A stretch of DNA of 64,000 bases from Gemmatimonadaceae bacterium (GTDB lineage: Bacteria; Latescibacterota; UBA2968; UBA8231), in contig JAPOZM010000087.1 in the NCBI GenBank assembly GCA_026706075.1, positions 1 through 64,000 of the forward strand. Direction: 5' to 3'. The translations under genes and the position numbers were made by a program. Every line of letters begins with the position of its first letter. The first letter of the stretch is position 1. Shown in pieces: positions 33,859-43,512 of this stretch. The notes below the pieces were generated by a model. The model made no database searches. It was given only the letters and a program-made list of their open reading frames with translations, and was not told the origin of the DNA.

Positions 33859-35088
33859 TCATCGCGGCAGGGCCTGCTCCAGCGCCGCTCCGAGCAGCCC
33901 CCGCTCCCTGACCACGGCGAGGGCCTCCTCGACGACGCCCAGGGCCTCGTCCACGTCGGCGGGGCCGTGGGAGAAGTTGACGTAGAACAAGCTGTAGGGG
34001 ATGACGCCGCGGCGCAGACACTCCTCCTCGAAGGCGAGCCGGGCCTCCGGTGACGGCAGGTCCAGGTGCCCGGCCGGCGGCAGGCCGCGGAAGCGGGCGT
34101 CCACCCCCAGGCGGTCGGCGATCCGCTCCAGGCCGGCGTGCAGCTGCCGGCCCCGCTCCCACAGGACCCCGATCACGTCGTGCTGTTCGTACACGTCGAG
34201 GACGGCCCGCGCCGCCGCCAGACCGAGGGTGTCGCCGCCGAAAGTGGAGGAGACGACCACGTCGGCGACGCTCTCCATCAGGTCCCGCCGTCCCAGGTAG
34301 CAGGAGAGGGGCACGCCGTTGGAGAGACCCTTGGCGAAGACCGCCAGGTCCGGGGTGACGCCGAAGTACTCCTGGGCCCCGGCCCGGCGCAGGCGGAAGC
34401 CGGTGACGATCTCGTCGAAGACGAGCAGGGCGCCGTGGCGCTCGGTGAGAGCCCTCAGGGCCGGCAGGAAGTCGCGGCCGGCCTCGATGTCGGCGTACCC
34501 GCAGGCGACGCTGACGGCGGCGACGCGATCCCCGCCCAGCTCGTCGAAGGCGGCCTCGAAGGCGTCGGCCCGCCCCCAGGGCAGGTCGCGGTAGAGGTTG
34601 GCCATGGCCGCCGGCACGCCCGCCCGGCCCATGGAGTTGACCCAGCCGTGGTAGCCGCAGGCGAGGATGAGGTCGCGGCCGGTGCAGGCCCGCGCCAGGC
34701 GGTGGGCGGCGGCCATCGCCTCGCCCCCCGTCTTCAGGAAGCGGACGCTCTCGGCGCAGGGGACGACCTCCACCAGGCGCTCGGCGACCTCGACCTCCAG
34801 GGGGTGGGCGTAGCTGAAGACGCTGCCGTCGCCGATCTGCTGGCGTACGGCCTCGACCACCGCCGGGTGGGCGTACCCGAGGCTGATGGGGCCGAGGCCG
34901 CAGCGGAAGTCGATGTACTCGTTGCCGTCCACGTCCCAGAGACGGCAGCCGGCGCCGCGCTCGATGAAGCAGGGCTCGACGCCGCGCAGCGCCTCCCGCG
35001 GCGCCTTGCTGTGGGTCTGCGTCCCCAGGGGGATGACCTCGGCGGCGCGGTCGTAGAGGGCCCAGGAAGCGTCGACGGAGCGGCTCAT
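33859..35088 (-). CDS. class III aminotransferase (glutamate-1-semialdehyde aminomutase-like)
   Basis: 409 residues. The start 'YDRAAEVIPLGTQTHSKAPREAL' and 'WDVDGNEYIDFRCGLGPISLGYAHP' match the glutamate-1-semialdehyde 2,1-aminomutase subgroup; the PLP lysine lies in 'LAVFAKGLSNGVPLSCYLG'. 'LLVFDEIVTGFRLRRAGAQEYFG' is the cofactor segment. Many relatives act on sugar or amino-sugar substrates rather than in tetrapyrrole synthesis, so I do not call it HemL. It lies 34 bases upstream of the ribokinase gene on the same strand. Confidence 0.87.
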   Translation of the reverse strand: MSRSVDASWALYDRAAEVIPLGTQTHSKAPREALRGVEPCFIERGAGCRLWDVDGNEYIDFRCGLGPISLGYAHPAVVEAVRQQIGDGSVFSYAHPLEVEVAERLVEVVPCAESVRFLKTGGEAMAAAHRLARACTGRDLILACGYHGWVNSMGRAGVPAAMANLYRDLPWGRADAFEAAFDELGGDRVAAVSVACGYADIEAGRDFLPALRALTERHGALLVFDEIVTGFRLRRAGAQEYFGVTPDLAVFAKGLSNGVPLSCYLGRRDLMESVADVVVSSTFGGDTLGLAAARAVLDVYEQHDVIGVLWERGRQLHAGLERIADRLGVDARFRGLPPAGHLDLPSPEARLAFEEECLRRGVIPYSLFYVNFSHGPADVDEALGVVEEALAVVRERGLLGAALEQALPR

Positions 35089-35182
35089 GGGCGGATAGAG
35101 TCGCCCACAGGCCGGCGAGGATCAAGCTGTAGGCGCATATATCCTTGTTTTTTTGAACTCTGACTTTAGATTATCAAGGACA

Positions 35183-36361
35183 ATGATTGCTCGTCGAGCA
35201 GTTAATCTGACCAGAACCGCCTTGAAACGCCAGGCGGCGGTTGCCCTGATCGGGCCGCGGCAAGTCGGCAAGACCACCCTCGCCCTCGCGATTGCGGAGC
35301 AGACGGAGGCCCTCTACCTCGATCTGGAAGCCGGCGCCGACCGGGCCAAGCTCGCCGATCCGGCCCTGTTCCTCTCCGAGTACGAGGATCGCCTCGTCAT
35401 TCTCGACGAGATCCACCGCGCGCCCGAGTTGTTTCAGGAGCTGCGAGGCCTGATCGACCGGGGCCGGCGGGCAGGCAAGGCCATGGGGCGCTTCCTGATC
35501 CTGGGATCGGCCTCCATGGACCTGCTCAGGCAGTCGGGGGAGAGCCTGGCCGGGCGCATCGAGTACGTGCCGCTCAACCCGCTCGACGTGCTCGACGTCA
35601 CCGCTGCGACGGCGCCGATGGCGGCCCTCTGGGTGCGCGGAGGGCTTCCCGACAGCCTGCTGGCGGCCAGCGATACCGACAGCCTCGCCTTCCGCCGTGA
35701 CTTCATTCGCACATATCTGCAGCGAGACGTAGCCGAGTTCACCCAGCGGCGCCTGCCGGCCGAGACCCTGGAGCGATTGTGGACGATGCTCGCCCACGGA
35801 CAGGGCGGGCTCCTGAACGCATCCAGGCTGGCCGCCAGCCTGGGCGTGAGCAGTCCGACGGTGACAGGGTACATCGATCTGCTGGTCAACCTGCTGCTGG
35901 TACGGCGGCTGCGGCCCTTCCACGCCAACGTCCGCAAGCGGCTGGTCAAGTCGCCCAAGGTCTACGTCCGGGACAGCGGACTGGTCCACGCCCTGCTCGG
36001 CATCGAGAGCCACAACGCCCTCGCCGGCCATCCCGTGGCCGGCGCCAGCTGGGAGGGGTTCGTGATCGAGAACCTGCTGGCCGCGGTACCCCCCGGTACG
36101 GCGGCGAGCTTCTTTCGGACCCAGGCCGGTGCCGAGATCGACCTGGTGCTCGAGCTGCCGGGCCGGCGCAAGCCCTGGGCCATCGAGGTCAAGCTCGGCC
36201 TGACCCCCAGTTCGAGCCGCGGCTTCCTCCATGCCCGCGGCGATATCGAACCGGAGCGGGCCTTCATCGTCTATTCCGGGGACGAGCGCTATCCGCTGTC
36301 GGAGGACGTGGAGGCGATCGGCCTGCGGGAGATGGCCGCGGCTCTCCAGGAGTCCGGATAG
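35183..36361 (+). CDS. AAA ATPase with DUF4143 domain
   Basis: 392 residues from ATG 35183 (TTG 35153 would add ten). Walker A is 'LIGPRQVGKTTLALAI', Walker B 'RLVILDEIHRAPELFQ', then sensor 'FLILGSASMDLL'. A winged-helix segment ('NASRLAASLGVSSPTVTGYIDLL') and the C-terminal DUF4143 nuclease-like part ('ASWEGFVIENLLA', 'FFRTQAGAEIDLVLELPG', 'WAIEVKLG') follow. These ATPases are common accessory genes of unknown role, often horizontally spread. It has an AT-rich leader (35136-35182) unlike its surroundings. Confidence 0.9.
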   Translation: MIARRAVNLTRTALKRQAAVALIGPRQVGKTTLALAIAEQTEALYLDLEAGADRAKLADPALFLSEYEDRLVILDEIHRAPELFQELRGLIDRGRRAGKAMGRFLILGSASMDLLRQSGESLAGRIEYVPLNPLDVLDVTAATAPMAALWVRGGLPDSLLAASDTDSLAFRRDFIRTYLQRDVAEFTQRRLPAETLERLWTMLAHGQGGLLNASRLAASLGVSSPTVTGYIDLLVNLLLVRRLRPFHANVRKRLVKSPKVYVRDSGLVHALLGIESHNALAGHPVAGASWEGFVIENLLAAVPPGTAASFFRTQAGAEIDLVLELPGRRKPWAIEVKLGLTPSSSRGFLHARGDIEPERAFIVYSGDERYPLSEDVEAIGLREMAAALQESG

Positions 36362-36372
36362 CGCCGCAGGCC

Positions 36373-37956
36373 ATGGCGGACTCCACCTGCGACGGCATCA
36401 TCCTCGGGGCCGGCCACAACGGCCTGATCCTGCAGGCCCATCTCTGCCGCGCCGGCCTGCACGTGGTCTGCCTCGAGCGGGACTCGGTGGCCGGCGGCGG
36501 CCTGCGCACCGAGGAGTGGCCGGCGGGCTCCGGCTTCCTGCACAACACCCACTCCTTCTACCACCGCGGCGTGACCCGGATGCCGTGGTACGCCGGCCTC
36601 GGGCTGGAGCGGCGCGGCGCCCGCTACCTGGAGCCCGACCTGAACGTGGCCCTGCTGCTGCCCGACGGGCGGTCCCTGGCCTGGTGGACCGACTTCGAGC
36701 GCACCGCCGAGTCCTTCGCCCGCTTCAGCCGCCGCGACGCCGAGGCCCTGCGCCGCTGGCGAGACGCCTTCCGGCCGGTGGTGACCCGCATCCTCGAGCC
36801 CGAGGCGCAGGCGCCGCCCCTGCCGCCCCGGGAGCGCCGGCGCCGCCTGGAGGCGACCGCCGAGGGCCGCCTGCTGCTGGAGACGAGCACCCTCTCGCCG
36901 CGGGAGTTCGTGCTGCGCGAGTTCGAGAGCCCCGTCGTCCAGGCCGGACTCCTGTTCTTCAACGGCCTGCGCGAGGTCGACCCCACGGCCCGGGGCTTCG
37001 GCCACCACGTCCCGGCCCTGCTGGCCGCCCGCGGCAAGGCGCAGATGTGCGCCGGCGGCTCGGCGCGGCTGGCCGAAGCCCTGGCGGGGGCGGTCACCGA
37101 GGCCGGCGGCGAGGTGCGCACCGGCGTCGAGCCGGCGCGGATCCTGGTCGAGCCCGCCGCCGGGGACGGCCCGGGGCGTGCCGCCGGGGTCGTCACCACC
37201 GCGGGGGAGCGGATCGGCGCCCGCCACTTCGTCGCCTCCAGCCTCAACCCGCAGCAGACCTTCCTCGACCTCATCGATCCCGAGCACCTGCCCGCCGCCT
37301 GGCGCGACCGGGCCGCCGCCTTCCGCTACAACCTGCTGGCCCCCCTCTTCGGCCTCTACCTCAACCTCGACGAGCCGCCCGCGTACTCGGCAGCCCTCGG
37401 CGATCCCACGCTCGCCGACGCCTTCATGGTCATCCTCGGCCTGCGGTCCGTGGCCGACCTCGACGACATGGTCTCCGCCCACGAGCAGGGCCGCCTGCCG
37501 CCGATGGTGACCTGGGGGTCCTGCCCCAGCCGGTTCGATCCCTCCCAGGCGCCGGACGGCGCCCACACCGCCTTCATGTGGCAGAAGGCGCCCTTCCGCC
37601 TGCGAGGCAGCCCGGGCCACTGGGAAGCGGAGGCCGAGACCCACGGACGCCGCATCCTCGACGCCTGGTCCCGCTTCGCCCCGAACCTGCCCGACATCGT
37701 GCGCGGCTCCATGGTCCGGCCCGTGCACGAGATCCCCCGGCGCCTGCCGAACATGCGCGGCGGCGACCTGCTGATCGGCTCCCTCGGCCACGGCCAGAGC
37801 GGCTACGGCCGGCCCTTCCCGGGCGCCGGCCACTACCGGGGATACCTGGACGGCCTCTACCTGTGCGGCTCCTCCTGCCATCCCTCGGGCAACATCACCG
37901 GGCTGCCGGGGTACAACGCCTGGCAGGTGATCGCCGCCGACCTGGGCCTCGATTGA
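36373..37956 (+). CDS. FAD-dependent oxidoreductase, phytoene desaturase-like
   Basis: 527 residues. The N-terminal dinucleotide-binding motif is 'GIILGAGHNGLILQAHLCRAG' (in part GAGHNG), with 'VVCLERDSVAGGGLRTEEW' for FAD. The C-terminal signature is 'GLYLCGSSCHPSGNITGLPGYNAWQVI'-like (in part). This is the CrtI/PYROXD2 group. No carotenoid genes are nearby, so the substrate is open. It begins 11 bases after the DUF4143 ATPase and 32 bases before the ABC exporter genes. Confidence 0.88.
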   Translation: MADSTCDGIILGAGHNGLILQAHLCRAGLHVVCLERDSVAGGGLRTEEWPAGSGFLHNTHSFYHRGVTRMPWYAGLGLERRGARYLEPDLNVALLLPDGRSLAWWTDFERTAESFARFSRRDAEALRRWRDAFRPVVTRILEPEAQAPPLPPRERRRRLEATAEGRLLLETSTLSPREFVLREFESPVVQAGLLFFNGLREVDPTARGFGHHVPALLAARGKAQMCAGGSARLAEALAGAVTEAGGEVRTGVEPARILVEPAAGDGPGRAAGVVTTAGERIGARHFVASSLNPQQTFLDLIDPEHLPAAWRDRAAAFRYNLLAPLFGLYLNLDEPPAYSAALGDPTLADAFMVILGLRSVADLDDMVSAHEQGRLPPMVTWGSCPSRFDPSQAPDGAHTAFMWQKAPFRLRGSPGHWEAEAETHGRRILDAWSRFAPNLPDIVRGSMVRPVHEIPRRLPNMRGGDLLIGSLGHGQSGYGRPFPGAGHYRGYLDGLYLCGSSCHPSGNITGLPGYNAWQVIAADLGLD

Positions 37957-37988
37957 CGGGCCCGCCGCTCTCCGCCTAGGGTAGCCGC

Positions 37989-38981
37989 ATGGCGGCCCTG
38001 ACCTGCGAGTCCCTCTCCAAGACCTACCGCGTGCCCGAGCGAGACCCCGGCCTGTGGAACGCGGCGCGCAGCCTCGTGCGGCGGCGCCACCGGGAGGTCG
38101 AGGCGGTGCGCGAGCTCTCCTTCTCCGTCGAGCCGGGGGAGATCGTCGGCTTCCTGGGGCCCAACGGCGCCGGCAAGACGACGGCCCTGAAGATGCTCTC
38201 CGGCCTGCTGAACCCGACCTCGGGGCGGGCCCGGGTCCTCGGCTTCGAGCCCTTCCGCCGGCAGCGCGAGTTCCTGCGCCAGATCACCCTGGTCATGGGC
38301 AACCGCAACCAGCTCGTGTGGGACCTGCCGGTGGCCGACTCCTTCGAGCGCAACCGCGCCATCTACCGGCTGGAGGCGGGCGACTTCCGCCGCACCGTGG
38401 AGGAGCTCACCGAGCTGCTGGAACTGGAGGAGCTGCTGCGCAAGCCGGTGCGCAACCTCTCCCTCGGCGAGCGCATGAAGTGCGAGATCGCCGTCGCCCT
38501 GCTCCACCGGCCGAGGATCCTCTTCCTCGACGAGCCCACCCTCGGTCTCGACGTGACCATGCAGCGCCGTATCCGCTCCTTCGTGGCCGGGCACAACCGC
38601 GCCTCGGGGGCGACGGTGCTGCTCACCAGCCACTACATGGCCGACGTGGAGGCCCTGTGCGAGCGCGTCGTCGTCATCCACCACGGGCAGCTGCTCTTCG
38701 ACGGCGCCCTCTCCGAGCTGGTGCGGCGGTTCTCGCCCCACAAGACGATCGTCGTCGAACTGGAGCGCGAGGACCCGGGCCTGGCGGCCTTCGGGGACGG
38801 GGTGCGCGTCGACGGCAGCCGGGCGACCCTGTCGGTGCCCAAGGCGGAGGCGGCCCAGGTGACGGCGCGGCTGCTGGCGGAGCTGCCCGTGGCCGACCTG
38901 ACCGTGGCCGAGCCGCCGATCGAGGAGGTCATCGAGCAGGTCTTCCGCCAGCGGGCCGACGCGCCGGGACCGGCCCCTTGA
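37989..38981 (+). CDS. ABC-2 type exporter ATP-binding protein
   Basis: 330 residues. Walker A 'GFLGPNGAGKTTALKMLSG', signature 'LSLGERMKCEIAVALLHRP', Walker B 'ILFLDEPTLGLDV', H-loop 'LLTSHYMADVEALC', and a C-terminal regulatory tail. The inserted 'YRVPERDPGLWNAARSLVRRRHREVEAV' near the start is typical of the ABC group paired with PF06182-type permeases. It is the first of three coupled genes; the next permease starts inside its stop (TTGA). The cargo is unknown. Confidence 0.93.
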   Translation: MAALTCESLSKTYRVPERDPGLWNAARSLVRRRHREVEAVRELSFSVEPGEIVGFLGPNGAGKTTALKMLSGLLNPTSGRARVLGFEPFRRQREFLRQITLVMGNRNQLVWDLPVADSFERNRAIYRLEAGDFRRTVEELTELLELEELLRKPVRNLSLGERMKCEIAVALLHRPRILFLDEPTLGLDVTMQRRIRSFVAGHNRASGATVLLTSHYMADVEALCERVVVIHHGQLLFDGALSELVRRFSPHKTIVVELEREDPGLAAFGDGVRVDGSRATLSVPKAEAAQVTARLLAELPVADLTVAEPPIEEVIEQVFRQRADAPGPAP

Positions 38982-39784
38982 TCGCCGCCCTCGCGGACGT
39001 CTACCGGACCCTCTTCGGTCTCGAGCTGGCGGCCCTGTTCCAGTACCGCGCCGCCATGGTCATCTGGCTCCTGGGCCTGATGCTGCAGCCCCTCGTCCAC
39101 CTCGTGGTGTGGCTCACGGTGGCCGCCTCGAAGGGAGGCCGGGTGGGCGACTTCGACTCGGGCGCCCTGGCCGGCTACTTCCTCGCCGTCATGCTCGTCA
39201 ATCACGTCACCTTCACCTGGCACATGTTCGAGATGGGCTGGCGGGTGCGCTCCGGGTTCTACAACCCGATCCTCGTGCAGCCCCTGCACCCCTGGCACCG
39301 GGACGTGCTGCAGAACGCGGCCTACAAGGTCCTCACCCTCGCCGTGGTGGGTCCCGCGGTAGCGCTGCTGGCCTGGTACTTCGAGCCCCGTTTCGACCCG
39401 CCCCTGTGGGCGGCGCTGGCCTTCGCGCCGGTGCTGGCCCTGGCCTTCCTGCTGCGCTTCCTCTTCGAGTGGGCCCTGGGGCTGCTCGCCTTCTGGATCA
39501 CCGACACCTCGGGCCTGAACGCCCTCTACTGGGGACTCGGCATGGTCCTCATGGGCGGCCTGGCCCCCCTGTCCCTGCTGCCCGACTGGCTGGAGGCGGC
39601 GGCCTCGTACTCCCCCTTCCGCTGGATGCTCGCCTTCCCCGTGGAGCTGATCCTCGGCCGGCTGACGCCGGACCAGACGGTGAACGGAGTCCTGGCCCAG
39701 GGGGCCTGGCTGACCGCCGGCGCCGCCGCCATCCACTTCGGCTGGAGCCGGGCCTCGGCCCGCTACGGCGCCGTGGGGAACTGA
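38978..39784 (+). CDS. ABC-2 transporter permease, subunit 1
   Basis: 268 residues with about six hydrophobic segments ('AAMVIWLLGLMLQPLVHLVVWLTV', 'FFLAVMLVNHVTF'-like, 'LTLAVVGPAVALLAWYF', 'LALAFLLRFLFEWALGLLAFW' and others). It starts at TTG 38978, overlapping the ATPase stop (TTGA). It matches the PF06182 (ABC2_membrane_6, formerly DUF990) type, which forms heterodimers with a second permease, here the next gene, two bases downstream. Confidence 0.87.
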   Translation: MIAALADVYRTLFGLELAALFQYRAAMVIWLLGLMLQPLVHLVVWLTVAASKGGRVGDFDSGALAGYFLAVMLVNHVTFTWHMFEMGWRVRSGFYNPILVQPLHPWHRDVLQNAAYKVLTLAVVGPAVALLAWYFEPRFDPPLWAALAFAPVLALAFLLRFLFEWALGLLAFWITDTSGLNALYWGLGMVLMGGLAPLSLLPDWLEAAASYSPFRWMLAFPVELILGRLTPDQTVNGVLAQGAWLTAGAAAIHFGWSRASARYGAVGN

Positions 39785-39786
39785 GG

Positions 39787-40575
39787 GTGCGCACCCCCCT
39801 GCGTCTGCTGGCCACTTTCTTCCGCCTCGGGGCGATGAACGAGCTGCAGTACCGCACCAATTTCTGGTTGCAGCTGGGCCGCACGGGGATCGACCTCGGC
39901 GCCGCCCTCTTCGCGGTCTACGTCGTCTACAGCCACACGGACCATCTGAACGGCTGGCAGGCGGGCGAGCTGATCGCCCTTCTGGGGGTGTGGACTCTCA
40001 TGTCGGGGCTGGTGGGCCTGATGGTGCAGCCGGGTATGGAACGCCTGGTGGAGGACGTGCGCGAGGGCACCCTGGACTTCACCCTCACCAAGCCGGAGGA
40101 GGCCCAGGTGCTGGTCAGCATCGGCCAGGTGCGCGTCTGGCGGCTGGTGGACGTGGCCGTCGGCGCCGCCGTGATCGCCGGGGCCCTGGCCTGGCTGGGG
40201 CGGCGGACGGGGCTCGAAGAGGCGGCGGTCTTCGCCCTGACCCTGTGCTCGGGGGGCGTCATCATCTACAGCTTCTGGCTCATGCTGTCGACGGTCTCCT
40301 TCTGGTTCGTCCGCGTCGGCAACATCCTCATGGTCTTCCACAGCCTCTACCGGGCGGCCAAGTGGCCGGTGACCATCTACCCGGGGTGGATGCGGATGGT
40401 GCTCACCTTCGTCGTGCCCGTGGCCTTCGCCGTCACCGTGCCGGCCGGGGCCCTGGTGGGCCGCCTTCCGGGCGAGTGGCTCGCGGGCACCGTGGCCCTG
40501 GCCGCGGCGATGCTGGTGCTGTCGCGGCTGTTCTGGCAGGCTGGCCTGAGGCGTTACTCGGGGGCCTCGGCCTGA
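39787..40575 (+). CDS. ABC-2 transporter permease, subunit 2
   Basis: 262 residues from GTG 39787. About six membrane spans ('TGIDLGAALFAVYVVYSH', 'ELIALLGVWTLMSGLVGLMV', 'GGVIIYSFWLMLSTVSFWFV', 'MVLTFVVPVAFAVTVPAGALV' and others). The conserved segment 'VREGTLDFTLTKPEEAQVLVS' is typical of the second PF06182 permease. It completes the three-gene exporter. The next gene, an exported peptidase/barrel protein, starts 36 bases downstream. Confidence 0.87.
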   Translation: MRTPLRLLATFFRLGAMNELQYRTNFWLQLGRTGIDLGAALFAVYVVYSHTDHLNGWQAGELIALLGVWTLMSGLVGLMVQPGMERLVEDVREGTLDFTLTKPEEAQVLVSIGQVRVWRLVDVAVGAAVIAGALAWLGRRTGLEEAAVFALTLCSGGVIIYSFWLMLSTVSFWFVRVGNILMVFHSLYRAAKWPVTIYPGWMRMVLTFVVPVAFAVTVPAGALVGRLPGEWLAGTVALAAAMLVLSRLFWQAGLRRYSGASA

Positions 40576-40611
40576 GCCCGTTGAGCCCATAGTGCAGAGG
40601 AGCCGACCCGA

Positions 40612-43512
40612 ATGCTGAAGAGAGCCCTCGCCGTCTCGCTGCTGATCGCAGGCCCGTCCCTGGCGCAGCAGAATCCGCCGGGCCTGGACTGGCGCCAGAT
40701 CCGGACGGAGCGGTTCAAGGTCATCTTCCCCGCGGAGATCACCGCCGAGGCGCAGCGGGTGGCCAACACGCTGGAACACATTTACGGCCCGGTCTCCAGA
40801 ACCCTCGGAGGGCGGGAGAAGCCGGTGGACGTGGTGCTGGCCAACCAGACGGCCCGGGCCAACGGTTTCGTCTCCCTGGCCCCACGGCGCAGCGTGTGGT
40901 TCAGCACCCCGCCCCAGGACGCGGGGAGGCTCAGCGGCGAGTGGTACCAGCTTCTGGCGGTCCACGAGATGCGCCACGTGGTGCAGTTCGACCGCATGCG
41001 CCGGGGCCTGGTCCGCGTGGGGTGGCTCCTGGGTGGCGAGCTGGGCCAGGCCATGGCCAGCTATCTGCTCTTCCCCCCGTGGTTCTGGGAGGGGGACGCG
41101 GTAGGCATCGAGACGGTCCTGAGCGAGACCGGGCGCGGGCGCATGCCCCGGTTCGGCCTCCACATCCGGGCCCTGCTCCTGTCGGGGAAGCGATACTCCT
41201 ACTACAAGGCCCATCACCGCTCTTACCGCGACTGGTACCCGGGCCACTACCAGCTCGGGTACTATCTGACCACCTACGTCCGGCGGCACCACGGCGCCGA
41301 GGTGTGGGACAAGGTGCTGGGAAGCACCACCCGCTGGGGGCTGTTCCTCCCCGTCACCCTCCCCTGGTCCTTCAGCTTCGCCCTCAGGCAGCACACGGGA
41401 GCCAGCGCCGCCCGGACCTACGAGCGGGCCATGGACGAGCTGACCGGCCTGTGGCAGGCCCGGCAGGAGAACCTGCCCACGACGCCGCTACGAGTACTCG
41501 CCGGGCAGGACGACCGGGGCGTCTGGACCAACTACCGGTTCCCGCAACCGCTGGCCGACGGCAGCGTGCTGGCGGGCAAGAGAGGTCTCGCCGATCCACC
41601 GACCCTGGTGCGGCTCCACCCCGACGGCCGGGAGGAGCGGGTGCGCTTCTACCAGTCCCTCGGCGGCCTCCGCGCGGCCGGCGGCATCGCGGCCTGGAAC
41701 CGACCCACCCCGGACCGGCGCTGGGGCTTTCGCGACTGGTCCGACGTGATGGTGCTGGACATCGACAGCGGCCACATGCGCCAGCTCACCCACAGGGGCA
41801 CGCTGTTCGCCCCGGCTCCTTCTCCCGACGGAGCGCGCATCGCCGCCGTCGAGTTCGGCCCGGACCGGCGCTGCCACCTCGTGCTGCTGGAGACCGGCGG
41901 CGGCGCCGAGGTCGCCCGCTTCCCCTCCCCGGAGGGGGTCTTCTGGCGCACGCCGGCGTGGTCGGAGGACGGACGCCAGATCGCCGTTCTGCGGCAGGAC
42001 GAGGGCGGCAACACGCTCGAGCTCATCGACGCGGAGAGCGGCCCGGGGGAGATCGTGCTGCCCCGCACCCACGCCGACATCGGCTGGCCGGTGTTCTGGG
42101 ATTCCTACCTGTTGTTCGACTCACCCCGCGGGGGCATCGACAACATCCACGCCGTCCACCTGCCGAGCGGCGCGCAGTTCCGGGTGACCTCGCGGCCCCT
42201 GGCGGCGACTCACGCGGCGGTGGCGGGCGACTCGCTCCTCTTCCAGGAATACACCGTCGACGGCTACCGCATCGCCGCCATGCCCCTGGACCCGGCGTCC
42301 TGGACGCCGGTCGAGGAGGTGGAGGACCGCCGGGTGAGCTACTTCGAACCATTGATCGAGCAGGAGCAGGGCGGACCCGTGCTGGCGGATATCCCGCGGC
42401 GGGTGTATCCGGTGAGCGAATACCGGCCGCTGGGCCACCTGCTCAACGTCCACAGCTGGGCCTTCAGTCCCGTGCCGCCGGACTACGCGCTCAGTCTCAC
42501 CTCCAGCGATCTGCTCGGTCTCAGCAGCACGAGCGCGGGGGTCGAATACAACAGCAACGAGGACGCCTTCAGCGTCCTCGGCGGGTTCAGCCTGGCGGCG
42601 TGGTACCCGGTGCTCAGCCTCGGCGGGCGCTGGGGGGAACGGACCGGGGACTACGTGATCCGAACGCGGGAAGCGAGAGGCGACAGCCTCGAGGTCAGGC
42701 AGAAGGAGGAGACGGACAGGTGGAGCGAGAAGAGCCTGAGCGCCGGCGTCGGGATTCCTCTGACTCTCTCCCGCGGCCCCTGGCGCTCTTCCCTCCATCT
42801 GAGCGCAGTGGCAGAGTGGACCGACATCTCCGGCCGGGACGACCTCAACCGGCCCGGAGACGACCTCTGGTGGCCCGATACGGAGAGCGCGAACCAGGAA
42901 GCGAGGGACGTGGTCACGAGGAACCACAACGGACGCTTCACGCCGCTGACCTACCGGCTGGCCTTCGCGAGGTCCCGCCGGTCGGCACCGCGCGACCTGA
43001 CCCCGCCCTGGGGTCAGAGCCTGCAGCTGACCTGGCGCCACACGCCCCTGGCGGGCGACTATGCCGGCACGCTCCTGTCGGGACGGCTGGGGCTGCGCTT
43101 CCCCGGCCTGGCGGCCCACCACGGCCTGCATCTGACGGGCGCATACGAATGGCAGGACCCCGGCTCGGCGGACGGCCTTCCGTACCGCTTCGCCAGCGAG
43201 CAGCCATTTGTCTGCGGCTACGGCTACCGCTTCCACCGCCGACTCCTTCAGGGGACGGTCGACTATGCGCTGCCCCTGCTCTACCCGGACTGGAACCTGG
43301 GCGCCCTGGTGTTCTTCCAGCGCGCCAGGCTCGGCTTGTTCTACGACTACCGCCGCGGCGCCCGGCCGGCGCGGACCTACCAGTCGACGGGCGCCGAGCT
43401 GACGGCCGACTTCTACCCCTTCTCCCTGCAGATCCCGCTGAACATGGGCCTGCGTTACGTCTACCGCCCGGACGAAGGCGATTCGCGCTTCGAGATGGTG
43501 GTCGGCATCTGA
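40612..43512 (+). CDS. exported zincin-like peptidase / TolB-type propeller / beta-barrel fusion
   Basis: 966 residues from ATG 40612 (site AGAGGA). After a signal peptide (1-19) comes a gluzincin-like region: H118-E119-M-R-H122 with a downstream E160 in 'WFWEGDAV', the HExxH...E pattern of peptidase MA-clan zincins. Residues about 290-610 have WD40/TolB-like repeats ('FAPAPSPDGARIAAVEFGP', 'FWRTPAWSEDGRQIAVLRQ'). The last 330 residues alternate as outer-membrane beta-strands and end 'MGLRYVYRPDEGDSRFEMVVGI' (in part). A barrel-anchored periplasmic or surface protease is inferred. It is coupled to the sialidase (TGATG overlap). Confidence 0.85.
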   Translation: MLKRALAVSLLIAGPSLAQQNPPGLDWRQIRTERFKVIFPAEITAEAQRVANTLEHIYGPVSRTLGGREKPVDVVLANQTARANGFVSLAPRRSVWFSTPPQDAGRLSGEWYQLLAVHEMRHVVQFDRMRRGLVRVGWLLGGELGQAMASYLLFPPWFWEGDAVGIETVLSETGRGRMPRFGLHIRALLLSGKRYSYYKAHHRSYRDWYPGHYQLGYYLTTYVRRHHGAEVWDKVLGSTTRWGLFLPVTLPWSFSFALRQHTGASAARTYERAMDELTGLWQARQENLPTTPLRVLAGQDDRGVWTNYRFPQPLADGSVLAGKRGLADPPTLVRLHPDGREERVRFYQSLGGLRAAGGIAAWNRPTPDRRWGFRDWSDVMVLDIDSGHMRQLTHRGTLFAPAPSPDGARIAAVEFGPDRRCHLVLLETGGGAEVARFPSPEGVFWRTPAWSEDGRQIAVLRQDEGGNTLELIDAESGPGEIVLPRTHADIGWPVFWDSYLLFDSPRGGIDNIHAVHLPSGAQFRVTSRPLAATHAAVAGDSLLFQEYTVDGYRIAAMPLDPASWTPVEEVEDRRVSYFEPLIEQEQGGPVLADIPRRVYPVSEYRPLGHLLNVHSWAFSPVPPDYALSLTSSDLLGLSSTSAGVEYNSNEDAFSVLGGFSLAAWYPVLSLGGRWGERTGDYVIRTREARGDSLEVRQKEETDRWSEKSLSAGVGIPLTLSRGPWRSSLHLSAVAEWTDISGRDDLNRPGDDLWWPDTESANQEARDVVTRNHNGRFTPLTYRLAFARSRRSAPRDLTPPWGQSLQLTWRHTPLAGDYAGTLLSGRLGLRFPGLAAHHGLHLTGAYEWQDPGSADGLPYRFASEQPFVCGYGYRFHRRLLQGTVDYALPLLYPDWNLGALVFFQRARLGLFYDYRRGARPARTYQSTGAELTADFYPFSLQIPLNMGLRYVYRPDEGDSRFEMVVGI

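Noticed and set aside
33859-35088. HemL (tetrapyrrole synthesis) assignment
   Set aside because: Only subgroup-level similarity; there are no other heme genes nearby, and the context is sugar metabolism.
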